A program made the position numbers and the translations under genes. The notes under the pieces are model-generated. The model did not search any database, had not been told where the DNA came from, and worked only from the letters and a program-made list of their open reading frames with translations. 64,000 nt of DNA from Pectobacterium carotovorum (GTDB lineage: Bacteria > Pseudomonadota > Gammaproteobacteria > Enterobacterales > Enterobacteriaceae). The stretch lies in the NCBI RefSeq assembly GCF_033898505.1, contig NZ_JAXAFK010000001.1:992001-1056000 (forward strand), written 5' to 3'. How positions within the stretch are numbered: position 1 is the stretch's first letter; each line of letters begins with the position of its first letter. Positions 9,470-19,460 of this stretch are shown here, piece after piece.

Positions 9470-9493
9470 AGGGAGCCAGTGGCTCCCTTTTTT
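9470..9493 (+). terminator. rhlE terminator
   Basis: GGGAGCC-AGT-GGCTCCC followed by six T, 8 bp after the rhlE stop codon. The gene on the other strand ends at 9500. Confidence 0.9.
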
Positions 9494-9499
9494 ATCGCG

Positions 9500-10399
9500 T
9501 TATTTCGCCGTGGCAGGCTGTGCAGCCGTGCGACGTGGGCGGTAGAACATCACCGCGTTGCCCGCCAGAATCAGCAGCAGGCCGATAAGCGCGTTGGGCC
9601 GCCACTGGTAATTTTCAAATAGTGTTGAAATCGACAGCGCCACCAGCGGAAAGAGCAGCGTGGTGTAAGCCGCCTGGCTGGCACCGATGCGACCGATCAG
9701 GCTAAAGTAAGCACCGAAGCCGATGACTGAACCAAAGATCGCCAGATAGAACAGTGACCCCAGATAGCTGGTGCTGTATTCCGGTGCGAAGTGATATCCC
9801 TGCATCAGGCTGAACAATCCCATCCATAGCGCCCCATATCCCATGCCCCAGCCGTTGGTAGTCATGACGTCGCGACCCTGTCGCTGGTGCTGGGCGCTAA
9901 TCATATTACCGAGTGAGAAGCAGTACGTGCCCAGAACGCTCAATCCCACCCCCCACAGTAGATAGGGCTGCGCGTCGATCTCCGTCAGATCGTGCCAGAA
10001 CAGTGCGACGATGCCGATAAGTCCGAGCGGTGTGGCGATCGCCACGTTGCGCGTTAATGGCTGCCCGAAGAACAGACGGCTGTTAAAGGCGTTAAACAGC
10101 ACCGCCATCGAGAAAATGATGGATTCCAATCCGCTCGAAATCCAGGCGATGGCGTGGTAAAAACAAAGAAAGTTGACGCCGAATACGCATAGCCCTTGTA
10201 CCATACACAGCAGATGAGCGCGTGGCGAAAGCGGACGCAGGCGGCGCGTCAGAGCCAGAAACGTCAGCAAGATGGCCGATGCCAGCGCAAAGCGCCAGAA
10301 CACGGACACTTCGGCAGCGACCTCGCCCTGTTGCAGGCTGATGGCGATCCAGGTCGTGCCCCAAATCAGAACGACAGAAAAGTAGAGTAGGGTATTCAT
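9500..10399 (-). CDS. EamA/DMT-family transporter
   Basis: Drug/metabolite transporter of 299 aa with ten predicted membrane segments in two EamA repeats. The N-terminus LLYFSVVLIWGTTWIAI is typical of the family. The substrate cannot be read from sequence; relatives export amino acids or metabolites. I chose ATG 10397-10399, which has GGAA 8 nt upstream on its strand and starts directly before the first membrane helix; longer starts lack a ribosome binding site. It is divergent from an AraC-type regulator 114 bp away, a common arrangement for a regulator and its target. Confidence 0.85.
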   Translation of the reverse strand: MNTLLYFSVVLIWGTTWIAISLQQGEVAAEVSVFWRFALASAILLTFLALTRRLRPLSPRAHLLCMVQGLCVFGVNFLCFYHAIAWISSGLESIIFSMAVLFNAFNSRLFFGQPLTRNVAIATPLGLIGIVALFWHDLTEIDAQPYLLWGVGLSVLGTYCFSLGNMISAQHQRQGRDVMTTNGWGMGYGALWMGLFSLMQGYHFAPEYSTSYLGSLFYLAIFGSVIGFGAYFSLIGRIGASQAAYTTLLFPLVALSISTLFENYQWRPNALIGLLLILAGNAVMFYRPRRTAAQPATAK

Positions 10400-10513
10400 T
10401 GAGTGATTCCGCATGAGTGCATGTCGGCAGTATGGCGCATGCGTTTGTCGCGGGCTTTCAGCTCCTTGCGGTGAATAACAGAATCTTGCGGTTAAGTGAA
10501 AACGGAGGCAGCA

Positions 10514-11386
10514 ATGCATCGTTATAAAGCGTTCGATACCATGCTGCATCATAAAACCGAGCTGCGTGACACCGTTGAGCTGACGTCCGGCGTACGGCTG
10601 GCCTCCTGGTTTAACCGCCACGATCGCGTCACGATGGAAAACACCGAACACCATACGCTTAGCCTTTATATCGCGGATGGCTATGAGAGCTACCATCAAA
10701 CGGCGGACGGCTGGCATAACGGCGGCGGGCCGGATCGTTTCTGCCTGATGCCGAAACAAAGCGTCTCGACCTGGGATATCCGTGGCGACCTCAGTTTTGT
10801 TCACCTGTATTTTGACGATACGCACCTGCGACAGTTGGCAGAGCAAACCTGGGATCGCAGCCCGGCATCGATCTGCACGGAAGAACGGATATTTGGCAGC
10901 GATCCGCTGATTACCTCGCTGTATCGACAGTTTCTACTGAATAACCGCTGGGATGACCCGGCGAATCAGCTTGTTCTTGGCAGCGCGGCGACGCTGTTGA
11001 TGATTCAGGTGCTGCGTGGTTACACCCAGTTGCAATGGGAGCTGCCGACGGTACGCGGCGGGCTGGCACCCGCGGTACTGCGGCGCAGCAAAATGCAGAT
11101 TGACGCGAATCTCGATCAGCCTCTGACGCTACAGATACTGGCGGCGGAAGCGGGGCTTAGCGAGTTTCACTTTGCGCGCATGTTTCGCCAGAGTGTGGGA
11201 ATGGCGCCGCATCAGTATGTCCTGAAACAGCGGCTGGCCCGCGCTGAAGTGCTCGTGCGACAGGGTACGCAGCCGATCACGGATATCGCGCTGGCCTGCG
11301 GGTTCAGCTCTGCCAGCCACCTCAGTCATCAATTCAAAAAGGAATACGGCCTGACGCCGTCGGCGCTGCGGTCGGCGCAGAAGTAG
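10514..11386 (+). CDS. AraC-family transcriptional regulator
   Basis: A 290-aa regulator with an N-terminal cupin-like sensing region and a C-terminal pair of helix-turn-helix motifs. The second motif shows the family pattern ITDIALACGFSSASHLSHQF followed by GLTPSALR. ATG 10514 is chosen because GGAGG lies at 10504-10508. The divergent EamA exporter is the most likely target, with the promoters of both between 10400 and 10513. The ligand is unknown. Confidence 0.85.
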   Translation: MHRYKAFDTMLHHKTELRDTVELTSGVRLASWFNRHDRVTMENTEHHTLSLYIADGYESYHQTADGWHNGGGPDRFCLMPKQSVSTWDIRGDLSFVHLYFDDTHLRQLAEQTWDRSPASICTEERIFGSDPLITSLYRQFLLNNRWDDPANQLVLGSAATLLMIQVLRGYTQLQWELPTVRGGLAPAVLRRSKMQIDANLDQPLTLQILAAEAGLSEFHFARMFRQSVGMAPHQYVLKQRLARAEVLVRQGTQPITDIALACGFSSASHLSHQFKKEYGLTPSALRSAQK

Positions 11387-11428
11387 GTGGGGCGGACAGA
11401 TGTCCGCCTTTCTCTTTTCTGGACGCGA

Positions 11429-12658
11429 TTATTTCGCCGCCAGCAGGCATAAATTCAACGCCACTTCATACGACTTCACAAATGACGGCACGGGTAAAAA
11501 CTCAAACCGCGAGTGGAAATTGTGCGCACCGGTGAAGAAGTTTGGCGTCAGCAATCCTTTGGCGGACAGCGCCGCGCCGTCCGTGCCCCCGCGCATTGGC
11601 GTCACTTTGGGTTCAATGCCCAGCGTGTCCAGCGCAGCAAACAGCAGGTCGATAGCCCGGCGATCGTCGGTAATGGCGTTGCTGATATTGCTGTAGATAT
11701 CGGTGAGGCTGAATGTCACGCTACCCGTCGGGTACTGTGCGGCAATCTTCTCTGCGATCGTGGCGATCTGCTGTTTCCGCTGTTCAAACGCAGCTAAATC
11801 GAAATCGCGGATAGAGGCTTTAAGCTTCGCTTCATTGGCATTCGCCGTCAGATCGTTAAACCAGATATAGCCCTCGCGTCCTTCCGTATGCTCCGGCGTC
11901 TGTTGGCGATCGAACTGGCTGATAAAGTCATGCGCCATAAGCAGCGGATTGACCAGTACGCCTTTCGCCGACATCGGGTGCGCGGGCACGCCGGTAAAGC
12001 GAATTTCCGCCGAGGCTGCATTGAAGTTCTCATACACCACTTCACCCAGTTCGCAGCAGTCGATGGTGTAGGCAAAATCGACATCGAAGCGTTTGAGATC
12101 GAGCGCTTTCGCACCGCGCAGCCCAATTTCTTCGTCCGGCACGAAGGCCACCACGATATCGCCGTGCGGCGTGGCATCGCTCAGATTTTCCATCAACGTC
12201 ATCACCACGGTAACGGCAGCCTTGTTGTCCGCGCCGAGTACGCTGGTGCCGTCGCTAAAAATAATGTCCTGCCCGATATACGGCAGAATTTCCGGGTGTT
12301 CGGCCGTGCGCAGCCAAATGTCCTGTTTGGCATTCAGACACAGATCTTCGCCGGTAAAGCGCAGTGTCTGCGGGTGAATATGCGGCGACAGGCCGACGTC
12401 AACCGTATCGATATGGGTGATAAAACCGATGCGCGGCGCGGACGGACAGTTGCCCGGCTTCACGGCCGTCACGGTGGCGTGCTCATCAATCACGACATCC
12501 TGTAGACCCAGCGCACGCAGCTCGTCCGCCAGCACTCGCGCCATCTCATGCTGTTCTGGGGTGCTGGGCAGCGTTGTCGAGCTGGCATCGCTTTGGCTGG
12601 AGACGGCGAGGTAACGGTAAAAACGCGTGCTGAGCTGATGAGCCAGACTGTCTGTCAT
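11429..12658 (-). CDS. pepT: Peptidase T (tripeptide aminopeptidase)
   Basis: Cytoplasmic dizinc M20 aminotripeptidase, 409 aa, that removes the N-terminal residue of tripeptides. Metal-ligand and catalytic motifs are present: GFITHIDTVD, LGADNKAAV and VPDEEIGLRGAK. The ATG at 12656-12658 has AAGGA upstream on its strand. It is divergent from a peptide-binding protein gene; a shared interest in peptides is plausible. In Salmonella pepT is induced anaerobically by FNR, and a partial FNR-like site lies in the upstream region. Confidence 0.93.
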   Translation of the reverse strand: MTDSLAHQLSTRFYRYLAVSSQSDASSTTLPSTPEQHEMARVLADELRALGLQDVVIDEHATVTAVKPGNCPSAPRIGFITHIDTVDVGLSPHIHPQTLRFTGEDLCLNAKQDIWLRTAEHPEILPYIGQDIIFSDGTSVLGADNKAAVTVVMTLMENLSDATPHGDIVVAFVPDEEIGLRGAKALDLKRFDVDFAYTIDCCELGEVVYENFNAASAEIRFTGVPAHPMSAKGVLVNPLLMAHDFISQFDRQQTPEHTEGREGYIWFNDLTANANEAKLKASIRDFDLAAFEQRKQQIATIAEKIAAQYPTGSVTFSLTDIYSNISNAITDDRRAIDLLFAALDTLGIEPKVTPMRGGTDGAALSAKGLLTPNFFTGAHNFHSRFEFLPVPSFVKSYEVALNLCLLAAK

Positions 12659-12699
12659 AACGAATCCTTTTTATTCAGTACGTTTATTCAGTGATAGCG

Positions 12700-12713
12700 T
12701 TGATTGTTATCCT
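12700..12713. promoter_or_regulatory. Possible FNR site upstream of pepT
   Basis: TTGAT-tgtt-ATCCT matches the FNR consensus TTGAT-N4-ATCAA at 8 of 10 positions, 42 bp before the pepT start. It is supported by the known FNR control of Salmonella pepT but is weak on sequence alone. Confidence 0.3.
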
Positions 12714-12811
12714 AACGTAGAAATTATTTCATTTGAGGGTTTTATTTGTCATTTTATTGTCATGACTTTTATAACCGTGCGATGGAATACAAATAACAAG
12801 CGAGGTCTGGG

Positions 12812-14407
12812 ATGAAAAAAGCAGGAGTACGATTCACATTGGCTGCGTTGACGCTGGCTGTCGCCTCAGCGGCCTCGGCGAATACGCTGGTATATTGCTC
12901 AGAAGGATCGCCGGAAAACTTTAACCCACAGCTTTACACGTCTGGTACCAGCGTGGATGCCAGCGCGGTGCCGATTTATAACCGTCTGGTGGATTTCAAA
13001 GTTGGTACTACGGAGCTGATACCGAGTCTGGCGGAGCGCTGGGATATCAGCGCCGATGGGCGCGTGTATACCTTCCATTTGCGCAAAGGCGTGCAATTCC
13101 AGAGCAACAAATATTTCAAACCTTCGCGTGATTTTACTGCCGACGACGTTATTTTCTCCTTCATGCGGCAAAAAGATCCGCAGCACCCTTATCACAACGT
13201 CTCGAAAGGCACCTATGCCAATTTTGAAAGTCTGGCCTTTGGTTCGCTGATTCAGAGCATCGAAAAAGTGGACGACCATACGGTGCGCTTTACGCTCTCC
13301 CATGCAGAAGCGCCGTTTCTGGCCGATTTAGCCTGGTACTTCGCGTCTATCCTCTCTGCGGAATATGCCGACGCGATGCTCAAAGCCGGGACGCCGGAGC
13401 GTGTGGATATGGAGCCGATTGGTACCGGGCCTTTTGAATTAGCGCAGTATCAAAAAGATTCTCGCATTCTGTTTAAGGCGTTTCCCGCCTATTGGGAAGG
13501 CAAAGCGAAGCTGGATCGGCTGATTTTCACCATCACGCCAGATGCCTCCGTGCGTTATGCCAAGCTGGAAAAGAATGAGTGTCAGGTGATGCCGTTCCCT
13601 AATCCCGCCGATCTGCCGCGCATGAAAGAGAACAAGGATATCGTGCTGATGCAGAAAGCGGGATTGAATACCGGCTTCCTGTCGTTCAATACCCAAAAAG
13701 CGCCGACGGATAATGTGAAAGTGCGGCAGGCGTTAACGATGGCGATTAATAAGCCCGCGATTATCGACGCCGTTTTCCAGGGTACCGGAACGGCGGCGAA
13801 AAACCTGCTGCCGCCGGGCGTCTGGAGCGCTGACAGCGACCTGAAAGACTATGACTACGATCCTGAGAAGGCGAAGGCGTTGCTGAAAGAAGCGGGCTTG
13901 GATGAGGGAACCACGATTGAACTGTGGGCGATGCCGGTGCAGCGTCCGTATAACCCGAATGCCCGCCGGATGTCGGAGATGATTCAGGCCGACTGGGCGA
14001 AAGTCGGCGTGCAGGCCAAAATTGTCACCTTCGAGTGGGGGGAATACCTGAAGCGGGTGAAAAGCGGTGAGCATCAGGCGGCGTTGATGGGCTGGACAAC
14101 GGCGACGGGCGATCCTGATAACTTCTTCGGGCCGCTCTTTACCTGTACGGCGGCCAACGGTGGTTCTAACTCGGCAAAATGGTGTTATGCACCGTTTGAT
14201 AAACTCATTATCGAAGCGCGCGCTTCACAGGATCACGAGCAGCGTATTGCCCTATACAAGCAGGCGCAGCAGATGATGCACGATCAGGCACCCGCCGTCA
14301 TGATTGCGCATTCCACCATCTTTGAACCAGTCCGCAAGGAAGTGACCGGCTATGAGGTCGATCCGTTCGGTAAGCATATTTTCTATCAGGTCGATGTGAA
14401 GAAGTAA
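12812..14407 (+). CDS. DppA-like periplasmic dipeptide-binding protein
   Basis: Extracytoplasmic solute-binding protein family 5, 531 aa, with a signal peptide ending ASAASA and mature start NTLVYCSEGSPENFNPQ. It is closely similar to E. coli DppA throughout (TLVYCSEGSPE, PIGTGPF, QKDSRI, NECQVMP, MPVQRPYNPNARRM, DPDNFF), so it probably binds dipeptides or related ligands such as haem or aminolevulinate. No permease or ATPase genes are adjacent: it is an orphan that would have to use a transporter encoded elsewhere. Compared with a full dppABCDF operon this looks like a duplicated binding protein. Confidence 0.87.
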   Translation: MKKAGVRFTLAALTLAVASAASANTLVYCSEGSPENFNPQLYTSGTSVDASAVPIYNRLVDFKVGTTELIPSLAERWDISADGRVYTFHLRKGVQFQSNKYFKPSRDFTADDVIFSFMRQKDPQHPYHNVSKGTYANFESLAFGSLIQSIEKVDDHTVRFTLSHAEAPFLADLAWYFASILSAEYADAMLKAGTPERVDMEPIGTGPFELAQYQKDSRILFKAFPAYWEGKAKLDRLIFTITPDASVRYAKLEKNECQVMPFPNPADLPRMKENKDIVLMQKAGLNTGFLSFNTQKAPTDNVKVRQALTMAINKPAIIDAVFQGTGTAAKNLLPPGVWSADSDLKDYDYDPEKAKALLKEAGLDEGTTIELWAMPVQRPYNPNARRMSEMIQADWAKVGVQAKIVTFEWGEYLKRVKSGEHQAALMGWTTATGDPDNFFGPLFTCTAANGGSNSAKWCYAPFDKLIIEARASQDHEQRIALYKQAQQMMHDQAPAVMIAHSTIFEPVRKEVTGYEVDPFGKHIFYQVDVKK

Positions 14408-14418
14408 GACGCAGAGAG

Positions 14419-14437
14419 TCCGGCACGCAGTGCCGGA
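14419..14437. terminator. Hairpin between convergent genes
   Basis: TCCGGCAC-GCA-GTGCCGGA lies between the stops of the binding protein gene and queH. There is only a weak T tract on either side, so it may serve both strands as a modest terminator. Confidence 0.55.
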
Positions 14438-14453
14438 TTCTGGTGTGATGCGG

Positions 14454-15143
14454 TTACTCGGTTTCGTCGCCGTAATACAGTTTACCGATGCGGATAATAT
14501 CGCGCCCCTGTGATTTACGATGCTTATTGGAATCGCGCAGGGAGTAGATGCAGCCGCAATACTCCTGTTGGTAGAAACGTTCACGTTTGCTGATTTCGAT
14601 CATACGCGACGAGCCGCCGCCTTTACGCCAGTTGTAATCCCAGTAGGTGATGCCGGGATATTTCTGCGCGGCGTTCTGGCCACATTCGTTAATCTGCTGC
14701 ATGTTTTTCCAGCGGGAAATCCCCAATGAACTGGAGATAACGCTAAAGCCGTTTTCTGCGGCGTACAGCGCCGTGCGCTCGAAACGCATATCAAAACACA
14801 TGGTGCAGCGAATGCCGCGTTCGGGCTCCCACTCCATGCCTTTGGCGCGTTCGAACCAATTATCCGTGTCGTAATCAGCATCGATGAAAGGCACGTTATG
14901 TTGTTCGGCGAAGCGGATGTTTTCCTCTTTGCGGATCAGGTATTCACGCTGTGGGTGGATGTTAGGGTTATAAAAGAAAATGGTGTAATCGATGCCAGAA
15001 GCGGTGATGGCTTCCATGACTTCACCAGAGCAGGGCGCGCAGCAGGAGTGCAGCAACAGCTTGTCGGCATTATTCGGCAGAGAAAGCTGTGGACGTTGCA
15101 GCGCAGCGGTTTTGACGTTCTGCATAGTTTTGACATTCGACAT
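14454..15143 (-). CDS. queH: Epoxyqueuosine reductase QueH
   Basis: A 229-aa QueH (DUF208) enzyme that reduces epoxyqueuosine to queuosine in tRNA, the last step of the Q modification, using iron-sulfur and adjacent metal centres. The conserved N-terminal [10 protein letters not shown] motif (about residues 32-41) and the C-terminal CGCIYSL motif supply the cysteines. It is an alternative to the cobalamin-dependent QueG. The start codon at 15141-15143 lacks a strong ribosome binding site. The gene is divergent from dusC, another tRNA-modification gene. Confidence 0.9.
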   Translation of the reverse strand: MSNVKTMQNVKTAALQRPQLSLPNNADKLLLHSCCAPCSGEVMEAITASGIDYTIFFYNPNIHPQREYLIRKEENIRFAEQHNVPFIDADYDTDNWFERAKGMEWEPERGIRCTMCFDMRFERTALYAAENGFSVISSSLGISRWKNMQQINECGQNAAQKYPGITYWDYNWRKGGGSSRMIEISKRERFYQQEYCGCIYSLRDSNKHRKSQGRDIIRIGKLYYGDETE

Positions 15144-15357
15144 AAGAAATAGTCACTTCGTTGTGGTCCGCAAGGACGGTATTGGCACAAATTCGTAACG
15201 AATTATTGATGATAGGCTCACAAGAGGCAACCTCCGAGCCCGCCCGGCGTTATCTTTCCCGTTGCGTTCCCCGTACAATACCCCCTAAGATTGCCTGCTT
15301 TTTTAGCCGTGCAATGAATGGCTGTGATTAACGATTGAATGGTTACCGAGTAGCGTT

Positions 15358-16290
15358 ATGCGTGTTCTGCTTGCCCCGATGGAAGGGGTTCTCGACTCAT
15401 TAGTGCGGGAACTACTGACCGAAGTAAATGATTATGACCTGTGCATCACCGAGTTTTTACGCGTGGTGGATCAGTGCCTGCCGGTGAAGTCCTTTTATCG
15501 CCTTTGCCCTGAATTGCACCACGCTAGCCGCACGCCGTCCGGCACGCTGGTGCGCGTACAGCTACTGGGGCAATATCCACAGTGGTTGGCGGAAAATGCG
15601 GCGCGGGCCGTTGAGCTAGGTTCGTATGGCGTCGATCTTAACTGCGGCTGCCCGTCGAAGCTGGTGAACGGCAGTGGCGGCGGAGCGACGCTGTTAAAAG
15701 ATCCCGAGCTGATTTATCAGGGTGCGAAAGCCATGCGTGAGGCGGTGCCTGCCCATTTGCCGGTCACGGTGAAAATACGGCTGGGTTGGGATTCCGGCGA
15801 TCGCCAGTTTGAAATCGCCGACGCGGTGCAGCAGGCGGGCGCAAGCGAGCTGGTCGTGCATGGCCGCACCAAAGAAGACGGGTATAAAGCCGAATGTATT
15901 AACTGGCAGGCAATAGGGAAAATCCGCCAGCGATTGCGGATTCCGGTGATCGCCAACGGCGAAATCTGGGACTGGCAGAGTGCGCAGGACTGCATGGCGA
16001 CAACGGGTTGCGACGCCATCATGCTCGGGCGGGGGGCACTAAACGTGCCGAATTTAAGCCGCGTGATTAAGTATAACGAACCCCGTATGCCGTGGCCTGA
16101 GGTTATGCTGCTACTCCAAAAATACGTGCAGTTGGAAAAGCAGGGCGACACGGGAATGTATCACGTCGCACGCATCAAACAGTGGCTCGGCTATTTGCGT
16201 AAAGAGTACGACGACGCCACTGAATTATTCAGCGAGATTCGCACCTTGAAGACCTCAACAGATATTGCACGCGTGATTGGTGAGCCGTAG
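15358..16290 (+). CDS. dusC: tRNA-dihydrouridine(16) synthase DusC
   Basis: FMN-dependent enzyme of 310 aa that reduces U16 in the tRNA D-loop. It starts [19 protein letters not shown], nearly identical to E. coli DusC, and carries the catalytic-cysteine loop LNCGCPSK and the FMN/substrate-site motifs [14 protein letters not shown] and MLGRGAL. It is a monocistronic housekeeping gene. Confidence 0.95.
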   Translation: MRVLLAPMEGVLDSLVRELLTEVNDYDLCITEFLRVVDQCLPVKSFYRLCPELHHASRTPSGTLVRVQLLGQYPQWLAENAARAVELGSYGVDLNCGCPSKLVNGSGGGATLLKDPELIYQGAKAMREAVPAHLPVTVKIRLGWDSGDRQFEIADAVQQAGASELVVHGRTKEDGYKAECINWQAIGKIRQRLRIPVIANGEIWDWQSAQDCMATTGCDAIMLGRGALNVPNLSRVIKYNEPRMPWPEVMLLLQKYVQLEKQGDTGMYHVARIKQWLGYLRKEYDDATELFSEIRTLKTSTDIARVIGEP

Positions 16291-16441
16291 GCGCTCACCG
16301 TTTCCTCATTTTCTACCTGCCCACAGGCTTCGTGTTCTCATCGCGTTGTGCAGATTTAACGCACCCCATCACTCTCGCGCTGGCCTGTACTTTACTTTAC
16401 GAATCGGTTGACGGTATAACACTCCATCTATCTGGAAGTTT

Positions 16442-16449
16442 AGACGTCT
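16442..16449. promoter_or_regulatory. MetJ box upstream of mmuP
   Basis: A perfect MetJ octamer AGACGTCT, flanked on the left by a partial match (GGAAGTTT at 16434-16441, 5 of 8). MetJ needs two adjacent boxes, so this fits a real operator controlling the methylmethionine genes. It ends 16 nt before the mmuP start. Confidence 0.65.
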
Positions 16450-16465
16450 ATAAAGAAAGGTCATC

Positions 16466-17878
16466 ATGGAACAACACGCATCAGGCACGGAAGGGCAGTT
16501 TAAGCGCACCATGAAAGCTCGCCACTTGGTGATGCTTTCGCTCGGCGGCGTCATCGGTACCGGCCTGTTTTTTAATACGGGCTACATTATCTCCACGACG
16601 GGGGCGGCCGGGACGCTATTGGCGTATCTGATCGGCGCGCTGGTGGTGTATCTGGTGATGCTTAGCCTGGGGGAACTGTCCGTCGCGATGCCGGAAACCG
16701 GGGCGTTCCATGTCTATGCTTCCCGCTATCTTAGCCCGGCTACGGGCTATACCGTGGCGTGGCTGTATTGGCTGACATGGACGGTCGCGCTGGGCTCAAG
16801 CCTGACCGCTGCCGGTTTTTGCATGCAGTATTGGTTCCCGCAGGTGCCAGTCTGGACCTGGTGTCTGCTGTTTTGTGTGCTGATCTACCTGTTGAATATC
16901 GTGTCGTCCCGCTTCTTTGCCGAAGGGGAATTCTGGTTCTCGATCGTTAAAGTTGTCACGATTCTCGCCTTTATCGTGCTCGGCGCTGGCGCGATGTTCG
17001 GTTTTATTCCTATGCAGGACGGTTCACCTGCGCCGTTCTTCCAGAACATTACCGCGTCTGGCTGGTTCCCACATGGCGGCCTGCCGATCTTGATGACGAT
17101 GGTGGCGGTAAACTTCGCTTTCTCCGGTACGGAGCTGATCGGTATTGCGGCAGGGGAAACCGAGAACCCACAGAAAGTGGTGCCGATGGCGATTCGTACG
17201 ACCGTCGCGCGACTGGTGATCTTCTTTCTGGGCACGGTGCTGGTACTGGCGGCGATGATCCCGATGGAAGAGGCTGGTATCGCGAAGAGCCCGTTTGTGC
17301 TGGTATTTGAAAAAATTGGTATTCCTTACGCCGCTGATATTTTTAATTTCGTGATTTTGACGGCGATCCTGTCTGCCGCTAACTCAGGGCTGTATGCCTC
17401 GGGGCGTATGCTGTGGTCGCTGTCCAACGAAGGCACGCTGCCGCGCCGTTTTTCTCGCCTGACGCGCCGTGGCATTCCACTCTTTGCGATTTCCGTCAGT
17501 ATGCTGGGCGGCCTGCTGGCACTGTTTTCCAGCGTGGTCGCACCGGATACCGTCTACGTCGCGCTGTCTGCGATTTCCGGCTTTGCCGTGGTGGCGGTGT
17601 GGCTGAGCATCTGTGCATCGCACTATATGTTCCGCCGTCACCATATCCGCACGGGAAAACCGCTTTCCGACCTGCAATATCGTGCACCCTGGTTCCCTAT
17701 TACGCCGATTCTTGGTTTCCTGCTGTGCTTACTGGCCTGCGTCGGACTGGCGTTTGATCCAAGCCAGCGAATTGCGCTGTGGTGTGGAATTCCGTTTGTC
17801 GCGCTGTGCTACGGTGCTTATTATTTCACGCAGTCAATGAAGAAGCGTGGATTAACAGGAGTGGAAGACATTGCGTAA
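16466..17878 (+). CDS. mmuP: S-methylmethionine permease MmuP
   Basis: Amino-acid/polyamine/organocation superfamily permease, 470 aa, with about 12 membrane segments. The opening [20 protein letters not shown] and the [13 protein letters not shown] motif are typical of this amino acid transporter class. The S-methylmethionine assignment rests on the adjoining mmuM and on the MetJ box upstream. S-methylmethionine is made by plants, so the pair suits a plant pathogen as a methionine source. The ATG at 16466 has an AAAGG ribosome binding site. Confidence 0.9.
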   Translation: MEQHASGTEGQFKRTMKARHLVMLSLGGVIGTGLFFNTGYIISTTGAAGTLLAYLIGALVVYLVMLSLGELSVAMPETGAFHVYASRYLSPATGYTVAWLYWLTWTVALGSSLTAAGFCMQYWFPQVPVWTWCLLFCVLIYLLNIVSSRFFAEGEFWFSIVKVVTILAFIVLGAGAMFGFIPMQDGSPAPFFQNITASGWFPHGGLPILMTMVAVNFAFSGTELIGIAAGETENPQKVVPMAIRTTVARLVIFFLGTVLVLAAMIPMEEAGIAKSPFVLVFEKIGIPYAADIFNFVILTAILSAANSGLYASGRMLWSLSNEGTLPRRFSRLTRRGIPLFAISVSMLGGLLALFSSVVAPDTVYVALSAISGFAVVAVWLSICASHYMFRRHHIRTGKPLSDLQYRAPWFPITPILGFLLCLLACVGLAFDPSQRIALWCGIPFVALCYGAYYFTQSMKKRGLTGVEDIA

Positions 17879-18818
17879 AAATACGGTTACCGAACTGCTG
17901 GCGACGGCCCCCACGATTGTGCTGGATGGTGCGTTGGCAACCGAACTGGAAGCGCGCGGCTGTGATTTAACGGATCCACTGTGGTCGGCGAAAGTCCTGG
18001 TTGAAAACCCGGCGCTGATTTATCAGGTCCATCTCGACTATTTCAAGGCAGGAGCGCAGTGCGCGATTACGGCCAGCTATCAGGCGACGCCACAAGGGTT
18101 TGCGGCGCGCGGCTATAGCGAAGCAGAGTCGCTGGCGCTGATTGCCAAGAGCGTGCAGTTGGCGGCACAGGCGCGGGATGATTACCATCGCGACAATCCA
18201 CAATCTGGGTCGCTGCTGGTTGCGGGGTCGGTGGGGCCATACGGCGCCTATCTGGCGGATGGCTCGGAGTATCGCGGTGATTATCAGCTGCCGCAGGCTG
18301 ACATGATGGCGTTCCATCGGCCGCGTATGGCGGCGCTGTTGGAGGCGGGAGCGGATCTTCTGGCCTGTGAGACGCTTCCGTCTTTTGCGGAAATCGAGGC
18401 GCTGATTGCGTTACTGGCGGAGTTCCCGCAGGCGCAGGCCTGGTTCTCCTTCACGCTGCGCGACAGTGAACACCTCAGCGATGGTACGCCACTGCGCACG
18501 GTGCTGGCGCGGGTCAATGCCTGTTCGCAGGTGGTTGCCGTGGGGATCAACTGTATTGCGCTGGAAAACGTGACGCCAGCATTGACGCACTTGTCTTCGC
18601 TGACGGATTTGCCGTTGGTGGTTTATCCCAATTCCGGCGAGCAGTATGATGCGGTAACGAAAACCTGGAGCAACGCTCACGATGCCACCTGTTCGCTGAC
18701 GGCGTATCTGCCCGAGTGGCAAGCGGCAGGGGCACGTTTGATTGGCGGCTGCTGCCGAACTACGCCCGCTGATATTGCCGGTATTGCACGCTGCTGCCAG
18801 CATGAGAGTCAGCACTAA
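17871..18818 (+). CDS. mmuM: Homocysteine S-methyltransferase MmuM
   Basis: Cytosolic enzyme of 315 aa that transfers a methyl group from S-methylmethionine (or S-adenosylmethionine) to homocysteine, giving methionine. It closely resembles E. coli Mmu[42 protein letters not shown] and the zinc-binding GGCCRTTP at the end, with a further cysteine in GINCIALEN. Translation starts at a TTG (17871) that overlaps the mmuP stop by 8 bp, preceded by AGGAGTGGA, so the two are coupled. Confidence 0.93.
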   Translation: MRKNTVTELLATAPTIVLDGALATELEARGCDLTDPLWSAKVLVENPALIYQVHLDYFKAGAQCAITASYQATPQGFAARGYSEAESLALIAKSVQLAAQARDDYHRDNPQSGSLLVAGSVGPYGAYLADGSEYRGDYQLPQADMMAFHRPRMAALLEAGADLLACETLPSFAEIEALIALLAEFPQAQAWFSFTLRDSEHLSDGTPLRTVLARVNACSQVVAVGINCIALENVTPALTHLSSLTDLPLVVYPNSGEQYDAVTKTWSNAHDATCSLTAYLPEWQAAGARLIGGCCRTTPADIAGIARCCQHESQH

Positions 18819-18834
18819 ATAAGGGGATGCCGTG

Positions 18835-19383
18835 ATGGGAAATGATGTGAACCTGCAACATGCGTACTCGCTTGCCAGACAGCGCGTCGCGCCGGAGGTG
18901 CCGGTAACGGTGCTGTGCATTGGCGAACAGCAGACGACGGTTGTCTGCGGGACGGCATCACAACCGTCGGCAATTCTGCAACTGACTATCGGTTTTGATA
19001 AAACGGCGGCGACGTTTTTCAAGCATCTTCCCCCAACGCCAGACGAAATGGAGCTGGCGATCATGGCGGTAGAGGATGAAGTGACGCGGATTCGCCACGA
19101 TATTCCTGCGGGTTCCGTTCTGTTTTCTTTCGATCCTGCGTTGGTCACTATTGCACAGATTTCGGGAGCAGAAGAAGAGGATGCTGGCTGGTGCTTGCCG
19201 CAGGATGATATGGAGCGGACATTTAAACGGCTGGAACGCGTCATGCTGGGGAGTCCAGCGACCTGGGAGGGCATCCCGCTTGAGAACGCTTTCTCTGCCC
19301 GATTGCTGATTTTACGTGAGTTTATGCACCATCATGGCTTCGATTCTGCACTGATTTTGCTATTACCTGCGGTTGTTGCGTGA
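18835..19383 (+). CDS. Hypothetical protein
   Basis: I do not recognise this 182-aa acidic protein. It has no signal peptide or membrane segment, several cysteines (VTVLCIGEQQ, VVCGTAS, GWCLPQDD) and ends in a hydrophobic stretch (FDSALILLLPAVVA). ATG 18835 is 8 nt after AAGGGG; GTG 18832 directly before it is the alternative. It begins 17 bp after mmuM and is followed by a strong terminator, so it is probably the third gene of the mmu operon. A link to methylmethionine use is inference from position only. Confidence 0.65.
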   Translation: MGNDVNLQHAYSLARQRVAPEVPVTVLCIGEQQTTVVCGTASQPSAILQLTIGFDKTAATFFKHLPPTPDEMELAIMAVEDEVTRIRHDIPAGSVLFSFDPALVTIAQISGAEEEDAGWCLPQDDMERTFKRLERVMLGSPATWEGIPLENAFSARLLILREFMHHHGFDSALILLLPAVVA

Positions 19384-19421
19384 AGAACTAGCGGTTTTTG
19401 CCTTCTCAGCTACTATTAACG

Positions 19422-19460
19422 GCGGTCAGCGTCCAGCAAGGGGGCTGACCGCATTTTTTT
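19422..19460 (+). terminator. Terminator of the mmuPM operon
   Basis: GCGGTCAG (19422-19429) pairs with CTGACCGC (19445-19452), followed by A and seven T. Confidence 0.88.
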
